A stretch of DNA of 64,000 nt from Bacteroidota bacterium (lineage in GTDB: Bacteria > Bacteroidota > Bacteroidia > Chitinophagales > Chitinophagaceae): positions 40,275 to 104,274 of the forward strand of contig JAFAGI010000004.1 in the NCBI GenBank assembly GCA_023422835.1, given 5' to 3'. Of the stretch, positions 52,672-62,332 are shown in pieces. Within the stretch, counting starts at the first letter, position 1, and each line of letters starts with the position of its first letter. A model generated the notes under the pieces. The model saw only the letters and a program-made list of their open reading frames with translations. It was not told where the DNA came from and searched no databases. Both the position numbers and the translations under genes were made by a program.

Positions 52672-53456
52672 TTTAAAACAAAGCTGTCAGCATCCTGCAG
52701 GAAGGGAAAAGAGGACCTTACTTTTTCAAGAATATTCTTTTCAAGCGTTATGGTGAAGATATCTTCTGCATCTTCTTTCCTGTAAATTATATCACCGAAA
52801 GGTGAAATAATACTGCTGCTGCCTGAATACGCAAGCCCGTAATTGGCATCCATGCCCACGCGGTTTACACCCACTACATAGCATTGGTTTTCTATGGCAC
52901 GCGCCTGCAATAAGGTATTCCAGTGCATTATCCGTGATTTGGGCCAGTTGGCTACATTCAGCAGTATATCATATTCTGGCTGTCCTTCTTTTATATTTTG
53001 CCTGGTCCATACTGGAAACCTGATATCATAGCAGATCTGTGTATTGATCTTCCAGCCGTTTACAGAAAAAATAAAACGTTTATTGCCGGGCGCATAGTGC
53101 TTATGTTCATGCGCAAAAGAAAACAGGTGCCGTTTGTCGTAGTGCCCGAACTGCCCGTTGGGATACATGCAGATGAGCCTGTTGAAAAACTTTCCGTTGT
53201 CTTGTATCATCAGGCTGCCGATAATAATGATTCTTTCCTGCTGCGCCATGGTGCGCATCCACTGTAATGCAGAGCCATCCATAGTTTCGGCCATGGATGT
53301 GTTTAAAGAAAAACCTGTGGTGAACATTTCAGGCAATACTACTATTTCTTTCTTTTCCCGTACTGAGCGTATTTTTGCTGTAAACATTTCCAGGTTAGCC
53401 GCAATGTTTTCCCAATGAATATCAGATTGTATGGTGGTAATGGTTAGCGAGGCCAT
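52668..53456 (-). CDS. Nitrilase-family omega-amidase (YafV-like)
   Basis: The 262-residue carbon-nitrogen hydrolase has the complete triad: Glu43 in VVLPEMFTTGFS, Lys108 in YDKRHLFSFAHEHKHY and Cys142 in QICYDIRFPVW. The FSFAHEH segment after the Lys is typical of omega-amidases of the YafV/NIT2 group, which hydrolyse alpha-ketoglutaramate or ketosuccinamate. The neighbouring ridA would fit a metabolite-repair theme. The gap to the downstream alkyltransferase-like gene is only 3 bp on the upstream side, suggesting one transcript with it and trmB. Confidence 0.92.
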   Translation of the reverse strand: MASLTITTIQSDIHWENIAANLEMFTAKIRSVREKKEIVVLPEMFTTGFSLNTSMAETMDGSALQWMRTMAQQERIIIIGSLMIQDNGKFFNRLICMYPNGQFGHYDKRHLFSFAHEHKHYAPGNKRFIFSVNGWKINTQICYDIRFPVWTRQNIKEGQPEYDILLNVANWPKSRIMHWNTLLQARAIENQCYVVGVNRVGMDANYGLAYSGSSSIISPFGDIIYRKEDAEDIFTITLEKNILEKVRSSFPFLQDADSFVLN

Positions 53457-53459
53457 ACG

Positions 53460-53810
53460 CTAAATTAGTTCTATATTCGGATCCCAGAACATTTCTTGGA
53501 AGTTTTTTATACAGTTGTTTTCAATTACAGCGCCTTCCTGCTGCAGCAGTCTCTCCATCTTTTCCGGCGGATCAAAATGTGCTTTGCCGCTTAGCATGCC
53601 GTTCCTGTTTACCACACGGTGCGCCGGCACATCTTCAATTGCACCCGCTGCATTCATTGCCCAGCCAACCATTCTAGCGGAAGAGCCTGCCCCCAGGTAC
53701 CTGGCAATACTGCCATAGCTTGTGACCCTTCCTTTTGGTATAAGTTTTACCAGCTCCCAAACATCTTCAAAAAAGTTTGTCCTGTTTATATAGCTATATT
53801 TTCCCGGCAT
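53460..53810 (-). CDS. Alkyltransferase-like (ATL) protein lacking the acceptor cysteine
   Basis: The 116-residue MGMT-fold DNA-binding protein has the helix-turn-helix and Arg finger (GSSARMVGWAMNAAG) and the active-site segment PAHRVV at 62-67. True O6-methylguanine methyltransferases have PCHR; ATL proteins usually have PWHR; here Ala63 stands in the Cys position. It can therefore bind and flag alkylated guanine for nucleotide excision repair but cannot accept the alkyl group. The start overlaps the trmB stop by 1 bp and the omega-amidase gene follows after 3 bp. Confidence 0.9.
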   Translation of the reverse strand: MPGKYSYINRTNFFEDVWELVKLIPKGRVTSYGSIARYLGAGSSARMVGWAMNAAGAIEDVPAHRVVNRNGMLSGKAHFDPPEKMERLLQQEGAVIENNCIKNFQEMFWDPNIELI

Positions 53811-54520
53811 TAGGTAAGGTGATCGTTTTCTTCAATGAATTTTTCTTTGAGCGCTGTTTCCTTTTCTACAGGCAAAGGCTTATTGAGCTTAAAAGCTATA
53901 TGATGCACTGTATTTTTGCCGGCTATATCCATTTTTTCATAGTGTGTTTGAATTTTTAAGTCCTGCGGGATGCTGGCTGAACTGTACACATTATCATTAT
54001 CTTCTACAAGCGCTAACCCATACAGATCAATGATCATGCGGGTAAAGAAATACAGGTTGGGGCTGTCGGTTTTCAGGTGCACAATGCCATCAGGCTTTAG
54101 GAATTGCTGGTAGAGCCTCAGGTAGCGCGGATGCGTCAGCCTCTTTTTCATTTTAGAGTTGCGCAATTGCGGGTCAGGAAAGGTGATCCATATTTCATCC
54201 ACTTCATCCTTTGCAAAGTAATTGGTTACTTTATCTATGTGCGAACGGATAAAAGCCACATTGCCCAAACCCTCTTCCAGCGCGGTTTTGGCGCCTACCC
54301 ATATCCGGTTGCCTTTCAGGTCTATACCTATAAAATTTCTGTTTGCATACAATCTTCCCAAGCCAACCGCATACTCGCCTTTGCCGCAGGCAAGCTCCAA
54401 AGTAAGCGGGTTAATATTCTTAAAAAAGCCGTTCCAGTTGCCCTGCATGTTTTCCGGGTAGATAAGCACATTCGGGAATGTTTCTATCTCTGCAAAGCGT
54501 TGTAATTTTTTTTGTCCCAT
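53810..54520 (-). CDS. trmB: tRNA (guanine-N7)-methyltransferase TrmB
   Basis: TrmB methylates G46 of tRNA with SAM. The 236-residue protein has LTLELACGKGEYAVGLG (SAM motif I), NFIGIDLKGNRIWVGAKTALEEG and DEIWITFPDPQLRNSKMKKRLTHPRYL, with the family PDPW-like block as FPDPQ and the RLTHP signature. The C-terminal lid region has LKTDSPNLYFFTRM. It is the first gene of a likely three-gene minus-strand transcript with the ATL and omega-amidase genes. Confidence 0.94.
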   Translation of the reverse strand: MGQKKLQRFAEIETFPNVLIYPENMQGNWNGFFKNINPLTLELACGKGEYAVGLGRLYANRNFIGIDLKGNRIWVGAKTALEEGLGNVAFIRSHIDKVTNYFAKDEVDEIWITFPDPQLRNSKMKKRLTHPRYLRLYQQFLKPDGIVHLKTDSPNLYFFTRMIIDLYGLALVEDNDNVYSSASIPQDLKIQTHYEKMDIAGKNTVHHIAFKLNKPLPVEKETALKEKFIEENDHLT

Positions 54521-54549
54521 TTGCCAAAGATAACCTGAAAATATTTCGG

Positions 54550-56190
54550 TTACAATGGTTTCGGAGGTTTTGTTCCCTGGATCACATCAGGGTCAGCCAG
54601 TACATCTTCATCAGGTATTCCGGCTGGGTTTGCCGTGGTATCTGTTAATGACAACGAAGCGCCTGTAGAGGTATTCGTTATTTTGGACACTGCATTCAGA
54701 AATTGCAGTATAGCTGCCAGGCTATTTTGGTTATTGTTTATCAAACGTAATGAGAATGCACCTTTTGCGCTGTTGCCTGCAAGCTTATCGCTGTACAGGT
54801 AGAAATCTCTGAAGGTGTTTTTTGCCAGCGGATAGCTGCTCTCGGCAGGAAATTTTGTATGGAGTTGTTGGAAAATCGTCTGGCCGTCAAGATAAAAAGC
54901 CAATACCTTGTTTTGCAGCTTAGGCTGTATGTCCTGCGGTAAAGCAAATCCTGTAGCGGCTTGGTAAAACCTGTTGATAAAATCAGCAGACGAACCATAG
55001 ACCAGGTTGCTGTCAATTTTCATAACGCCCGGCGTACCTGCGTTTCCGAAGAATGGAACGGTAATGAAACCCGTAGTATTATTTATAAACCCTGTTGTGC
55101 CAAGTACGCTTACGATCTTATCCAGCGCGCTGCGGTTTTGTATGCCAGCAGACAGGATATAATTTCCTGAAAGCAATGATTTAAAGTTTGCCTGGGTAAG
55201 TTTATTCAATGGTATATTGGGTGTAATGTTGGAAGCGGCCAGTGCAAAATTTCCGTCTAATGCACTCAAAGCCTCATCAGCCGTGATCCCCAGGGATCCT
55301 AGGTATTGCTCCGCCAATGCTTTGATGCCGGCGTATTCTGCCAGCGCTTTTAAAAGGTTTGGATTGACTGACAAAGAAAAGATACTGCCCGGCTGTTCAG
55401 GATACCTCTGTATAAGGTTCAGTGCATTGGCCGGCGAAGGGTTGTTCTGAATCATTGACTGGAATTCCTGACCGTAAACTGTTTGCATATCGCCATCAAC
55501 GCTGCCATTGTTGAAATTTATATTGCCGGAGGTATACGTATCTTTCAGCAGGATAGATAATTTAGATACTGCCAGCGTTGGATTGGTCAGCAGGAATGCT
55601 GCCGTGTTCATAAAGAAAGTGGCGTCTGCTGAGGGGTTCAGCGATTTATTAAAAATATCTTTCGCTCCCATAGACAGCTCTTTATTCATGGTAAAGAGTG
55701 TGAGCAATTGTTGCTCATCAGGGCTGCCGTTGATGAAAATAATTGTGTTATCATTCCATCCTACGGAAGAGTTATCGCCCGTGGTGAATGTAAAGTTTTC
55801 TGTGCGTTTTACCTGCGCGCCGGGCTGGAACTTAGAGAGATAGGCCAGTACAGCATCTTTGTTTTTCAGGGAAGCTACTGTGGCTGTCACAGATGTTTTA
55901 CCGGTGGTGATAGAAGCTTTGGATTTCGTAAAAACATAAACGGGCTTATCAAGGTTTATCGCCTGGCGGGTAAGTTCCAGTTTTTGCCTGGATGTTTCAT
56001 CGCTGCCGAAGGATGAAAAATCCATGTTGGCGCTTTGCAGCTTTTTCAGGATGTTATTCGCATTGAGCGTAAGCACAAAGTTTGCATCAGCAGGAATATG
56101 CCTGGTCTGGTCGGTGGCTTCGTTTGGTTTACACGAAAATAAAAGGATGCTACAGAATATGATCGAAAATAATTGTGATATGGTTTTCAT
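54550..56190 (-). CDS. DUF4836 family lipoprotein
   Basis: Starting at ATG 56190 (MKTISQLFSIIFCSILLFSC) gives 546 residues with a lipobox at Cys20; the ATG four codons upstream adds nothing. The DUF4836 body begins with IPADANFVLTLNANNILKKL, a phrase typical of the family, and continues with alternating alpha/beta repeats (PVYVFTKSKASITTG; ANFKSLLSGNYILSAGIQNRSALDKIV). The C-terminus has FLYSDKLAG-like FYLYSDKLAGNSAKGAFSLRLI and a disordered Pro/Asp tail. It is probably a periplasm-facing lipoprotein. The function is unknown. Confidence 0.82.
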   Translation of the reverse strand: MKTISQLFSIIFCSILLFSCKPNEATDQTRHIPADANFVLTLNANNILKKLQSANMDFSSFGSDETSRQKLELTRQAINLDKPVYVFTKSKASITTGKTSVTATVASLKNKDAVLAYLSKFQPGAQVKRTENFTFTTGDNSSVGWNDNTIIFINGSPDEQQLLTLFTMNKELSMGAKDIFNKSLNPSADATFFMNTAAFLLTNPTLAVSKLSILLKDTYTSGNINFNNGSVDGDMQTVYGQEFQSMIQNNPSPANALNLIQRYPEQPGSIFSLSVNPNLLKALAEYAGIKALAEQYLGSLGITADEALSALDGNFALAASNITPNIPLNKLTQANFKSLLSGNYILSAGIQNRSALDKIVSVLGTTGFINNTTGFITVPFFGNAGTPGVMKIDSNLVYGSSADFINRFYQAATGFALPQDIQPKLQNKVLAFYLDGQTIFQQLHTKFPAESSYPLAKNTFRDFYLYSDKLAGNSAKGAFSLRLINNNQNSLAAILQFLNAVSKITNTSTGASLSLTDTTANPAGIPDEDVLADPDVIQGTKPPKPL

Positions 56191-56380
56191 TATTAATATC
56201 ATTTGTGTTTAATAAAGGTAATCATTTTTAACGCCGGTAAATGTTGGCGTTCTATTAAAAGGAATATTACCAAAAACTATGCAAACGTTTTACTTTTCAA
56301 TCTAATGATATACTTGGAAATAATCACTAATTTTATAGCTCAACAGATCTTCATCAAAAAAAAGATTAAACATATTTCTA

Positions 56381-57805
56381 ATGAATAGATTTCCCAGTTT
56401 ATTTGTTGCTTTTATTATAGCTGTATTGTTAACAGGATGCTATAATACAAAACCTGTAGCACAATCTCAAAGCATACATACCGGCAACAGGCAGATAGTT
56501 TTAGAAACTCCGAAAAGGCCCGCAGGCCAGCAGGACATGATTAACTTTGCGGCTCCCAAATTAGAGAATGTAAGGGTTGGTTTTATTGGCCTGGGTATGA
56601 GAGGCCCCGGCGCTGTAGAACGTTTTACGCATATTCCCGGAACAAAGGTAGTTGCGTTGTGCGACGTGCGTACTGAAAGAGTGGAAGCAACCCAGAAAAT
56701 TTTAGATAAAGCGGGTGTGGCGCGTGCAGCAGGGTATTCCGGCAGCTTAGACGCCTGGAAGCAGCTCTGCGACAGGGACGATATTGACCTGGTATACATT
56801 GTTACCGACTGGGTACACCACGTGCCGATGGCGCTGTATGCCATGGAAAAAGGCAAGCACGTAGCGGTAGAAGTACCGGCTGCCATGAACATGAAAGACA
56901 TCTGGGCACTGATCAACACCTCTGAAAGAACGCGCAAACATTGTATGATGCTGGAGAACTGTGTATATGATTTCTTTGAATTGACCACGTTGAACATGGC
57001 ACAGAATGGCGTATTCGGAGAGATCCTGCATACCGAAGGATCTTACATCCACAACCTGGCTGATTTCTGGAAGGCTTACTGGAACAACTGGAGACTGGAT
57101 TACAACCAGAAGCACAGAGGAGATGTGTACCCTACACATGGTATTGGCCCTGCCTGCCAGTTGCTTGACATTCACCGCGGAGATAAAATGAACTACCTGG
57201 TTTCTATGGATACCAAAGCAGTAAACGGACCTGAAGCCTGGAAACAAATGAAAGGAAGCTACCCCGATAAATTTGCTAACGGCGACCACACCATGACCAT
57301 GATCCGCACGGAAAACGGTAAGACCATACAGATACAGCACAATGTGGTTACGCCGCGCCCTTACAGCAGGATGTACCAGCTTACAGCTACCAAAGGTTTT
57401 GCCAATAAATATCCTGTACAGGGCTATGCGCTTGAGCCATCCCAGATATCATCTGACGTTACGCCAAACCATGAAGATCTGAATTCCCATGGCTTTGTAC
57501 CGGAAGATGTAAAAAATGCATTGATGAAAAAATATAAGCACCGCATATACCAGGAACTGGAAGAGCAGGCCAAGAAAGTAGGGGGCCACGGTGGCATGGA
57601 TTTCATCATGGATTATCGTTTGGTTTACTGCCTGCGAAACGGCCTTCCGCTGGATATGGATGTGTATGATCTTGCGGAATGGAGCTGCCTGACAGAGCTA
57701 TCAGCCATCTCCCTGGAAAACGGAAGCGCACCGGTGCAGATACCTGATTTCACCCGCGGAGGATGGAACAAAATAAAAGGTTACAGGCACGCCTTTGTAA
57801 AATAA
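56381..57805 (+). CDS. Gfo/Idh/MocA lipoprotein, GH109-type glycosidase
   Basis: The 474-residue lipoprotein (signal ending in VLLTGC) has a Rossmann NAD site VGFIGLGMRGPGAVERF (about 63-79), ALCDVRTERVEATQ, then the EVPAAMNMKDIWALI segment and the catalytic-region motif GDVYPTHGIGPACQLLDIHRGDKM. That motif and the overall length match glycoside hydrolase family 109 (alpha-N-acetylgalactosaminidase), which uses NAD+ transiently. The lipid anchor implies a periplasmic or surface place. The true substrate in this organism is unproven; other oxidoreductases share the fold. Confidence 0.85.
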   Translation: MNRFPSLFVAFIIAVLLTGCYNTKPVAQSQSIHTGNRQIVLETPKRPAGQQDMINFAAPKLENVRVGFIGLGMRGPGAVERFTHIPGTKVVALCDVRTERVEATQKILDKAGVARAAGYSGSLDAWKQLCDRDDIDLVYIVTDWVHHVPMALYAMEKGKHVAVEVPAAMNMKDIWALINTSERTRKHCMMLENCVYDFFELTTLNMAQNGVFGEILHTEGSYIHNLADFWKAYWNNWRLDYNQKHRGDVYPTHGIGPACQLLDIHRGDKMNYLVSMDTKAVNGPEAWKQMKGSYPDKFANGDHTMTMIRTENGKTIQIQHNVVTPRPYSRMYQLTATKGFANKYPVQGYALEPSQISSDVTPNHEDLNSHGFVPEDVKNALMKKYKHRIYQELEEQAKKVGGHGGMDFIMDYRLVYCLRNGLPLDMDVYDLAEWSCLTELSAISLENGSAPVQIPDFTRGGWNKIKGYRHAFVK

Positions 57806-57825
57806 ACACCAACAACTAGAGCATA

Positions 57826-57864
57826 AATTAAAAAAGATCGGAATCTTTCCGATCTTTTTTAATT
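57826..57864. terminator. Bidirectional terminator
   Basis: An 18-bp perfect stem (core GATCGGAA/TTCCGATC, outer AATTAAAAAA/TTTTTTAATT) encloses a 3-nt loop. It serves the GH109 gene and the convergent ackA. Confidence 0.92.
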
Positions 57865-57880
57865 GGATATGCAGTAAAAT

Positions 57881-59086
57881 TTATTGCATTAAATCATACA
57901 CTTCTTTGGCAATTTGTAATTCTTCGTTGGTAGGTATGATCAGGATTTTTACACGGCTGTTTGCAGACTGTATCTCCACTGCTTGTTTAGCGTGGTTCAA
58001 AGATTTATTCTTTTCTTCATCCATTTCAATACCGAGGTAGCTGAGTTCGCTACAGGCCATGCTGCGCATAAGCTCATCGTGTTCGCCCAGGCCGGCGGTA
58101 AATATCAGGGCATCCACGCCGTTGAGTACAGCGGTGTAGGAGCCAATGAATTTTTTTATGCGATAGGCATACATATCATAACAAAGCTGTGCATTAGCAT
58201 CGCCCTTTTCCAGCATGTCGGTTACGTCTCTGGCGTCGCTGCTGCCTGCAATACCCAGCATGCCGCTTTGCTTATTGAACAATGTCTTTATTTCTTCGAA
58301 ATCCATTCCCATCACCTGTCCCAGGTAGAAAACCACGGATGCATCTATGCTGCCGGTTCTGGTACCCATCATCAGTCCGTCGAGCGGAGTTAAGCCCATA
58401 GAAGTGTCTACGCAATGGCCTTCGCTGTTTACGGCCGACATGCTGGAGCCGTTGCCCAGGTGAATGGTAATGGCTTTCAGATCGTCTTTCTTCAGGTAAT
58501 CGCGTGCAGTTTCGTACACATAACGGTGGCTGGTGCCGTGGAATCCGTAAACGCGTAAGTGATGTTCTTTATAATATTTTTCCGGGATGGCGAAGCGATA
58601 AGCTTTTGGCGGCATTGTCTGGTGAAAGGCGGTATCTAATACGGCAAAGTGTTTGGCTGCAGAGAAAATCTTCATGCCCACTTTAATGCCTGCCAGGTGC
58701 CCGGGGTTGTGCAATGGCGAAAGCGGAATCGTCTCTTCTATCTTACGGATAATATCATCATTGATCAATTCTGTTTTTACCAGCGATTCGCCGCCATGTA
58801 CTACCCGGTGGCCTACAGCCAGTATTTCTTCAGGATTGTGAATTACCCCAACTTCTTTATCGGTGAGCAGTTCAGCAACCATTTTCATGGCGTCTTCATG
58901 GTTGGGTATGTCCTGCTCTATGATCTTTACTTTTTCTTCACCGTTAATTTTTGCTTTGTGTTTAATGTTTCCCGCGTCAATACCTATTCTCTCCACCAAT
59001 CCTACGGCAAGGACTTCTTTTGTTTCTGTATTCAACAGTTGGTATTTGATGGAAGAACTGCCGGAATTGATTACTAAAATATCCAT
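57881..59086 (-). CDS. ackA: Acetate kinase AckA
   Basis: AckA makes ATP and acetate from acetyl phosphate and ADP. The 401-residue ASKHA protein has INSGSSSIKYQLL (phosphate loop), HRVVHGGESL, NPGHLAGI, VLDTAFHQTMP, YGFHGTSHRYV, IHLGNGSSMSAV, LDGLMMGTRTGSIDASVV and FTAGLGEHDELMR. All active-site Arg, His and Asp/Glu residues of the family are visible. It lies 14 bp after pta on the same strand, forming the usual acetate pathway operon. Confidence 0.96.
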   Translation of the reverse strand: MDILVINSGSSSIKYQLLNTETKEVLAVGLVERIGIDAGNIKHKAKINGEEKVKIIEQDIPNHEDAMKMVAELLTDKEVGVIHNPEEILAVGHRVVHGGESLVKTELINDDIIRKIEETIPLSPLHNPGHLAGIKVGMKIFSAAKHFAVLDTAFHQTMPPKAYRFAIPEKYYKEHHLRVYGFHGTSHRYVYETARDYLKKDDLKAITIHLGNGSSMSAVNSEGHCVDTSMGLTPLDGLMMGTRTGSIDASVVFYLGQVMGMDFEEIKTLFNKQSGMLGIAGSSDARDVTDMLEKGDANAQLCYDMYAYRIKKFIGSYTAVLNGVDALIFTAGLGEHDELMRSMACSELSYLGIEMDEEKNKSLNHAKQAVEIQSANSRVKILIIPTNEELQIAKEVYDLMQ

Positions 59087-59100
59087 ATAAAAAATTGTTT

Positions 59101-61185
59101 TTAATTGCTTGCAGCCTGTATAGCTGTGATGATTACTGTATTATAAATATCGGGAATGGTAGCGCCTCTGCTGAGGTCGTTTACGGGTTTCCTCAAACCC
59201 TGCAATACCGGCCCGATTGCCAGCCCGCCCGACTCTCTTTGTACCGCTTTGTACGTATTGTTGCCCGTATTCAGGTCCGGGAATATCAGCACGTTGGCCT
59301 GCCCTGCCACCGGCGAATCCGGCATTTTACTTTTGCCCACGCTCGGATCTACGGCCGCATCGTACTGGATGGGTCCTTCCACTAAAAGATCGGGTCGTTT
59401 TTCTTTTACAATGGAGGTAGCTGCACGTACTTTGTCTACATCTTCGCCGCTGCCGGAGGCGCCGGAAGAATAAGAAAGCAAGGCTACTTTAGGTTCTATG
59501 CCGAAAGCTTTGGCAGAGTCTGCTGAAGATATAGCGATCTCTGCAAGCTGCTCTGCGGTTGGGTTTGGTACAATAGCGCAGTCGCCATAGACAAGCACCC
59601 TGTCGTCAAGCAGCATGAAGAATACGGAAGAAACGGTGTTTACACCGGGCTTAGTTTTTACGAACTGCAAAGAGGGGCGTATAGTATGCGCGGTAGTGTG
59701 CATAGCGCCTGAAACCATACCGTCGGCGTCGCCTTTGTACACCATCATGGTGCCGAAGTAAGACACATCCAGCATAAGGTCTTTGGCCTGGGTCTCATCC
59801 ATGCCCTTGGATTTTCTCAGTTCGTATAGTGTTTGAGCATACTCGTTGTATTTGTCGCTGTCGGCCGGGTTTACAATGCTTATTCTTGCTTCGTTCCAGG
59901 GAAGTTTCAGTTTCTTGATCTTATCTCTTATGTCTTCAGGATTGCCTAAGACCGTAAGTTTTACCATTTCGTCCTGTGCGAGCATGGAAGCTGCGGTAAG
60001 CACCCTGTTGTCGCCGCCTTCGGGTAGTACAATATGTTTCTGAGCTTTTTTGGCAGCATTAAACATCTGGTACTGGAACATCTTGGGAGTGATGGCATCG
60101 CTTTTGAAAGAAGCGATTTTTGTTTGCAGTTCTTCACCGTCAACATATTCATCAAACAGGTCAAGGTACATTTTTATCTTGACGGTGTTTTGAGGGTAAA
60201 GCTTAGGCTTTATTGCGTCTACTTTGGTGATGGTTTCAAAAGTGCCAGTTTTTACTGTTAGTATAGGCACACTGTTTTCAAACCCATGCAGAATATCCAG
60301 AATAGATTTTTCGGGCAATAAACCGCCGGTTAAAACAAAGCCCGCTACATGCGGGTAAGTAGATGACATGTTTGCAAGCAGCGCACCTACAATAATATCG
60401 GAGCGGTCGCCGGGCAGGATCACTACGCAGTCTTCTTCCACGCGGGTAAGGAAATTGTGCAGTTGCATAGCACCGGCAACAGAATGCCTGGCGATCACTT
60501 CCAGCGAATTTCCTTCAATTAGGAAAGAGGCTTTGGTGGCTTCGGCAATTTCCCGGAGGGTAGGTTTTGCCAGTTCATTTTTCCGTGGAAAAACATTCAC
60601 CAGCATATCGGGGGGAAGTTTTTCGGCAACCGCCTTCTTCACTTCTTCCACGTTTTTAGTGGTTTTATTGATGAAGTTGGCAATCACTTTAATTTCGTTT
60701 TCGCGTAAGGCAGCATTTTCTACTGCCACATGGTTGGCAAGGTCGTCCAGTGTATCGTGGTTGTCTTTGAACACCATGAGCACAGGTATGTTGAAACTTT
60801 TGGCCAGGTAGCCGTTGAGGCTTGCTTCAAAATGGGTTTTCTCTTCAAAATTGTCCATACCTTCAATCAATACGAAGTCGTATTTTTCTTCCAGCATTTT
60901 ATAATGCCTTACGAAAGTATCGTAGAGTTCATTGGTTCTGCCTGTATTTTTGTACGCCAGTACTTCGTTGCGGGTAAATGAATAGGCATCTTCGTAATTC
61001 ATATTGAGGTTGAAGTGGCTGATAATGGTTTCTATCTCATTATCTTTTTTGCTCTTCTCTTCAATAATGGGTTTGTAATAAGCAATGTTGGTGGTATTGC
61101 GCATAACCATTTGAATTACACCAAAGCTGATAAGCGACTTGCCGCTGTTTGCGTCAGGCGTATAAATGTAAACGGAATGGTTCAT
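59101..61185 (-). CDS. pta: Phosphate acetyltransferase Pta (long form)
   Basis: Pta converts acetyl-CoA and phosphate to acetyl phosphate. The 694-residue long form has an N-terminal P-loop domain (YTPDANSGKSLISFG, about 8-22), a DRTGG domain (about 210-330, GDRSDIIVGALLANM) and the catalytic PTA_PTB domain (about 370-690). That domain includes IVLPEGGDNRVLTAA, GDADGMVSGAMHTTAHTIRPSLQ, CAIVPNPTAEQLAEIAI and ANVLIFPDLNTGNNTYKAVQR. It is first gene of the pta-ackA operon. Confidence 0.96.
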   Translation of the reverse strand: MNHSVYIYTPDANSGKSLISFGVIQMVMRNTTNIAYYKPIIEEKSKKDNEIETIISHFNLNMNYEDAYSFTRNEVLAYKNTGRTNELYDTFVRHYKMLEEKYDFVLIEGMDNFEEKTHFEASLNGYLAKSFNIPVLMVFKDNHDTLDDLANHVAVENAALRENEIKVIANFINKTTKNVEEVKKAVAEKLPPDMLVNVFPRKNELAKPTLREIAEATKASFLIEGNSLEVIARHSVAGAMQLHNFLTRVEEDCVVILPGDRSDIIVGALLANMSSTYPHVAGFVLTGGLLPEKSILDILHGFENSVPILTVKTGTFETITKVDAIKPKLYPQNTVKIKMYLDLFDEYVDGEELQTKIASFKSDAITPKMFQYQMFNAAKKAQKHIVLPEGGDNRVLTAASMLAQDEMVKLTVLGNPEDIRDKIKKLKLPWNEARISIVNPADSDKYNEYAQTLYELRKSKGMDETQAKDLMLDVSYFGTMMVYKGDADGMVSGAMHTTAHTIRPSLQFVKTKPGVNTVSSVFFMLLDDRVLVYGDCAIVPNPTAEQLAEIAISSADSAKAFGIEPKVALLSYSSGASGSGEDVDKVRAATSIVKEKRPDLLVEGPIQYDAAVDPSVGKSKMPDSPVAGQANVLIFPDLNTGNNTYKAVQRESGGLAIGPVLQGLRKPVNDLSRGATIPDIYNTVIITAIQAASN

Positions 61186-61408
61186 TTTCTTGATGAATTA
61201 TTAGGCAGGTACAGAAGCGGTGCGTGGTGTACCGTGCGCATTTTAAGAATAAATTATCCGGCGCAAAGGTAATTTTTTATAAGTTAAAATAATATGATTT
61301 TTCGCATGAAACACCCGTTTTTGCCTGGTAAAGGCTGCCGAAGAGTGTCTATTTATATTGGCTTTTTATGCTTAATCAGGGGTTTGCAAACCCAGGCAGA
61401 CAGCGTTG

Positions 61409-61894
61409 TTACGGCCTGCCGAATACCTGTGTCCAGTACCTGCCGGATTTGGCAGCGCCCATCTCTGTTACATGCCTGTTCATGATATTTTTTAAATGCG
61501 CAGGGCTGTTTACCCAGGTGGTCACTACTTCGCGTACGGTCTGCTGGCCCATTGCAATATTTTCGCCGTAAGCGCTCCAGTTATAGCCGGCAGCTTTTAT
61601 TCTTGCTCCCGGGTCTGAGCCGTTCCGGCCGGTATGGCTGAGTATGTTATTGCTGCTCATGTAGTTGCAGTGTGCTTTGGCTGCCGCTTCCAGCGTGCTG
61701 TTCCATCTCAGCGGCGACACTGCCGGGTAGCCTCTGTAACCCTTGGTCCTGTAGCTGTTTATAAGATTCAGCATTTCCCTTTGCAGGTTCACAGGTTGGG
61801 ATGCTGTATTTGATGAACGTATAGGGGATGTTTTTTGTACCGGCGCGCAGGAAGCTGCAGATGCAATGATCAATACAATCAATATGTTTTTCAT
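61409..61894 (-). CDS. CAP-domain (SCP-like) lipoprotein
   Basis: The 161-residue lipoprotein (lipobox ASAASC) has a CAP domain from about 38: MLNLINSYRTKGYRGYPAVSPLRWNSTLEAAAKAHCNYMSSNN, then LSHTGRNGSDPGARIKAAGYNWSAYGENIAMG and VVTTWVNSPAHLKNIMNRHVTEMG. It ends with GRYWTQVFGRP. The His and Glu residues of the CAP cavity (H in KAH and LSH, E in GEN) are present. Secreted bacterial CAP proteins have few defined roles. Confidence 0.88.
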   Translation of the reverse strand: MKNILIVLIIASAASCAPVQKTSPIRSSNTASQPVNLQREMLNLINSYRTKGYRGYPAVSPLRWNSTLEAAAKAHCNYMSSNNILSHTGRNGSDPGARIKAAGYNWSAYGENIAMGQQTVREVVTTWVNSPAHLKNIMNRHVTEMGAAKSGRYWTQVFGRP

Positions 61895-62332
61895 ACGTTG
61901 GTATAAGGCGTTAATAAATGGAGTTTACCTAAGCATTGGATTGCAAAAAAAATGCCGGGCCGGTATAATAGCGTGGTTATTGTTCTGGCAGGTTACCATT
62001 TCGGTACATTCAGGATTTATCATATTTTCAAGGCGGTTGTTATGGCTTGCAGTTGCTTGCCAGATCAAGCGCCTACGCGTTCTCTCTTTCACTTCGTGTA
62101 ACTGTTTAACAGGAGATATATTCTATTAAAAAAATCTGCCGGCTGATCTCAGAGCGGGAGCCGCTACAAGAGGCTTTGTGCTCGCTCAAAAGTACATCCA
62201 TAGAATTAGTTCATGCAGCTACAAATACAGCAGGATCACAGCATGCCAGATTTTTATATATTTATTTTCATCTTACGGCAAACAAAATACGTGCTGCTTG
62301 AACTATACTGTTGAAGTTTGGCAACAAAAAGA
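61895..62332. other. 438-bp gap, nothing recognised
   Basis: The gap between the CAP lipoprotein and DUF1697 genes (both minus strand) contains no gene I can support. An 87-codon plus-strand frame at 61866-62129 lacks any domain and is likely chance. No terminator or repeat-family member is seen. Confidence 0.5.

Noticed and set aside
61866-62129. 87-codon plus-strand gene after the CAP lipoprotein
   Set aside because: No domain, and its start lies inside the CAP gene's 5' end.
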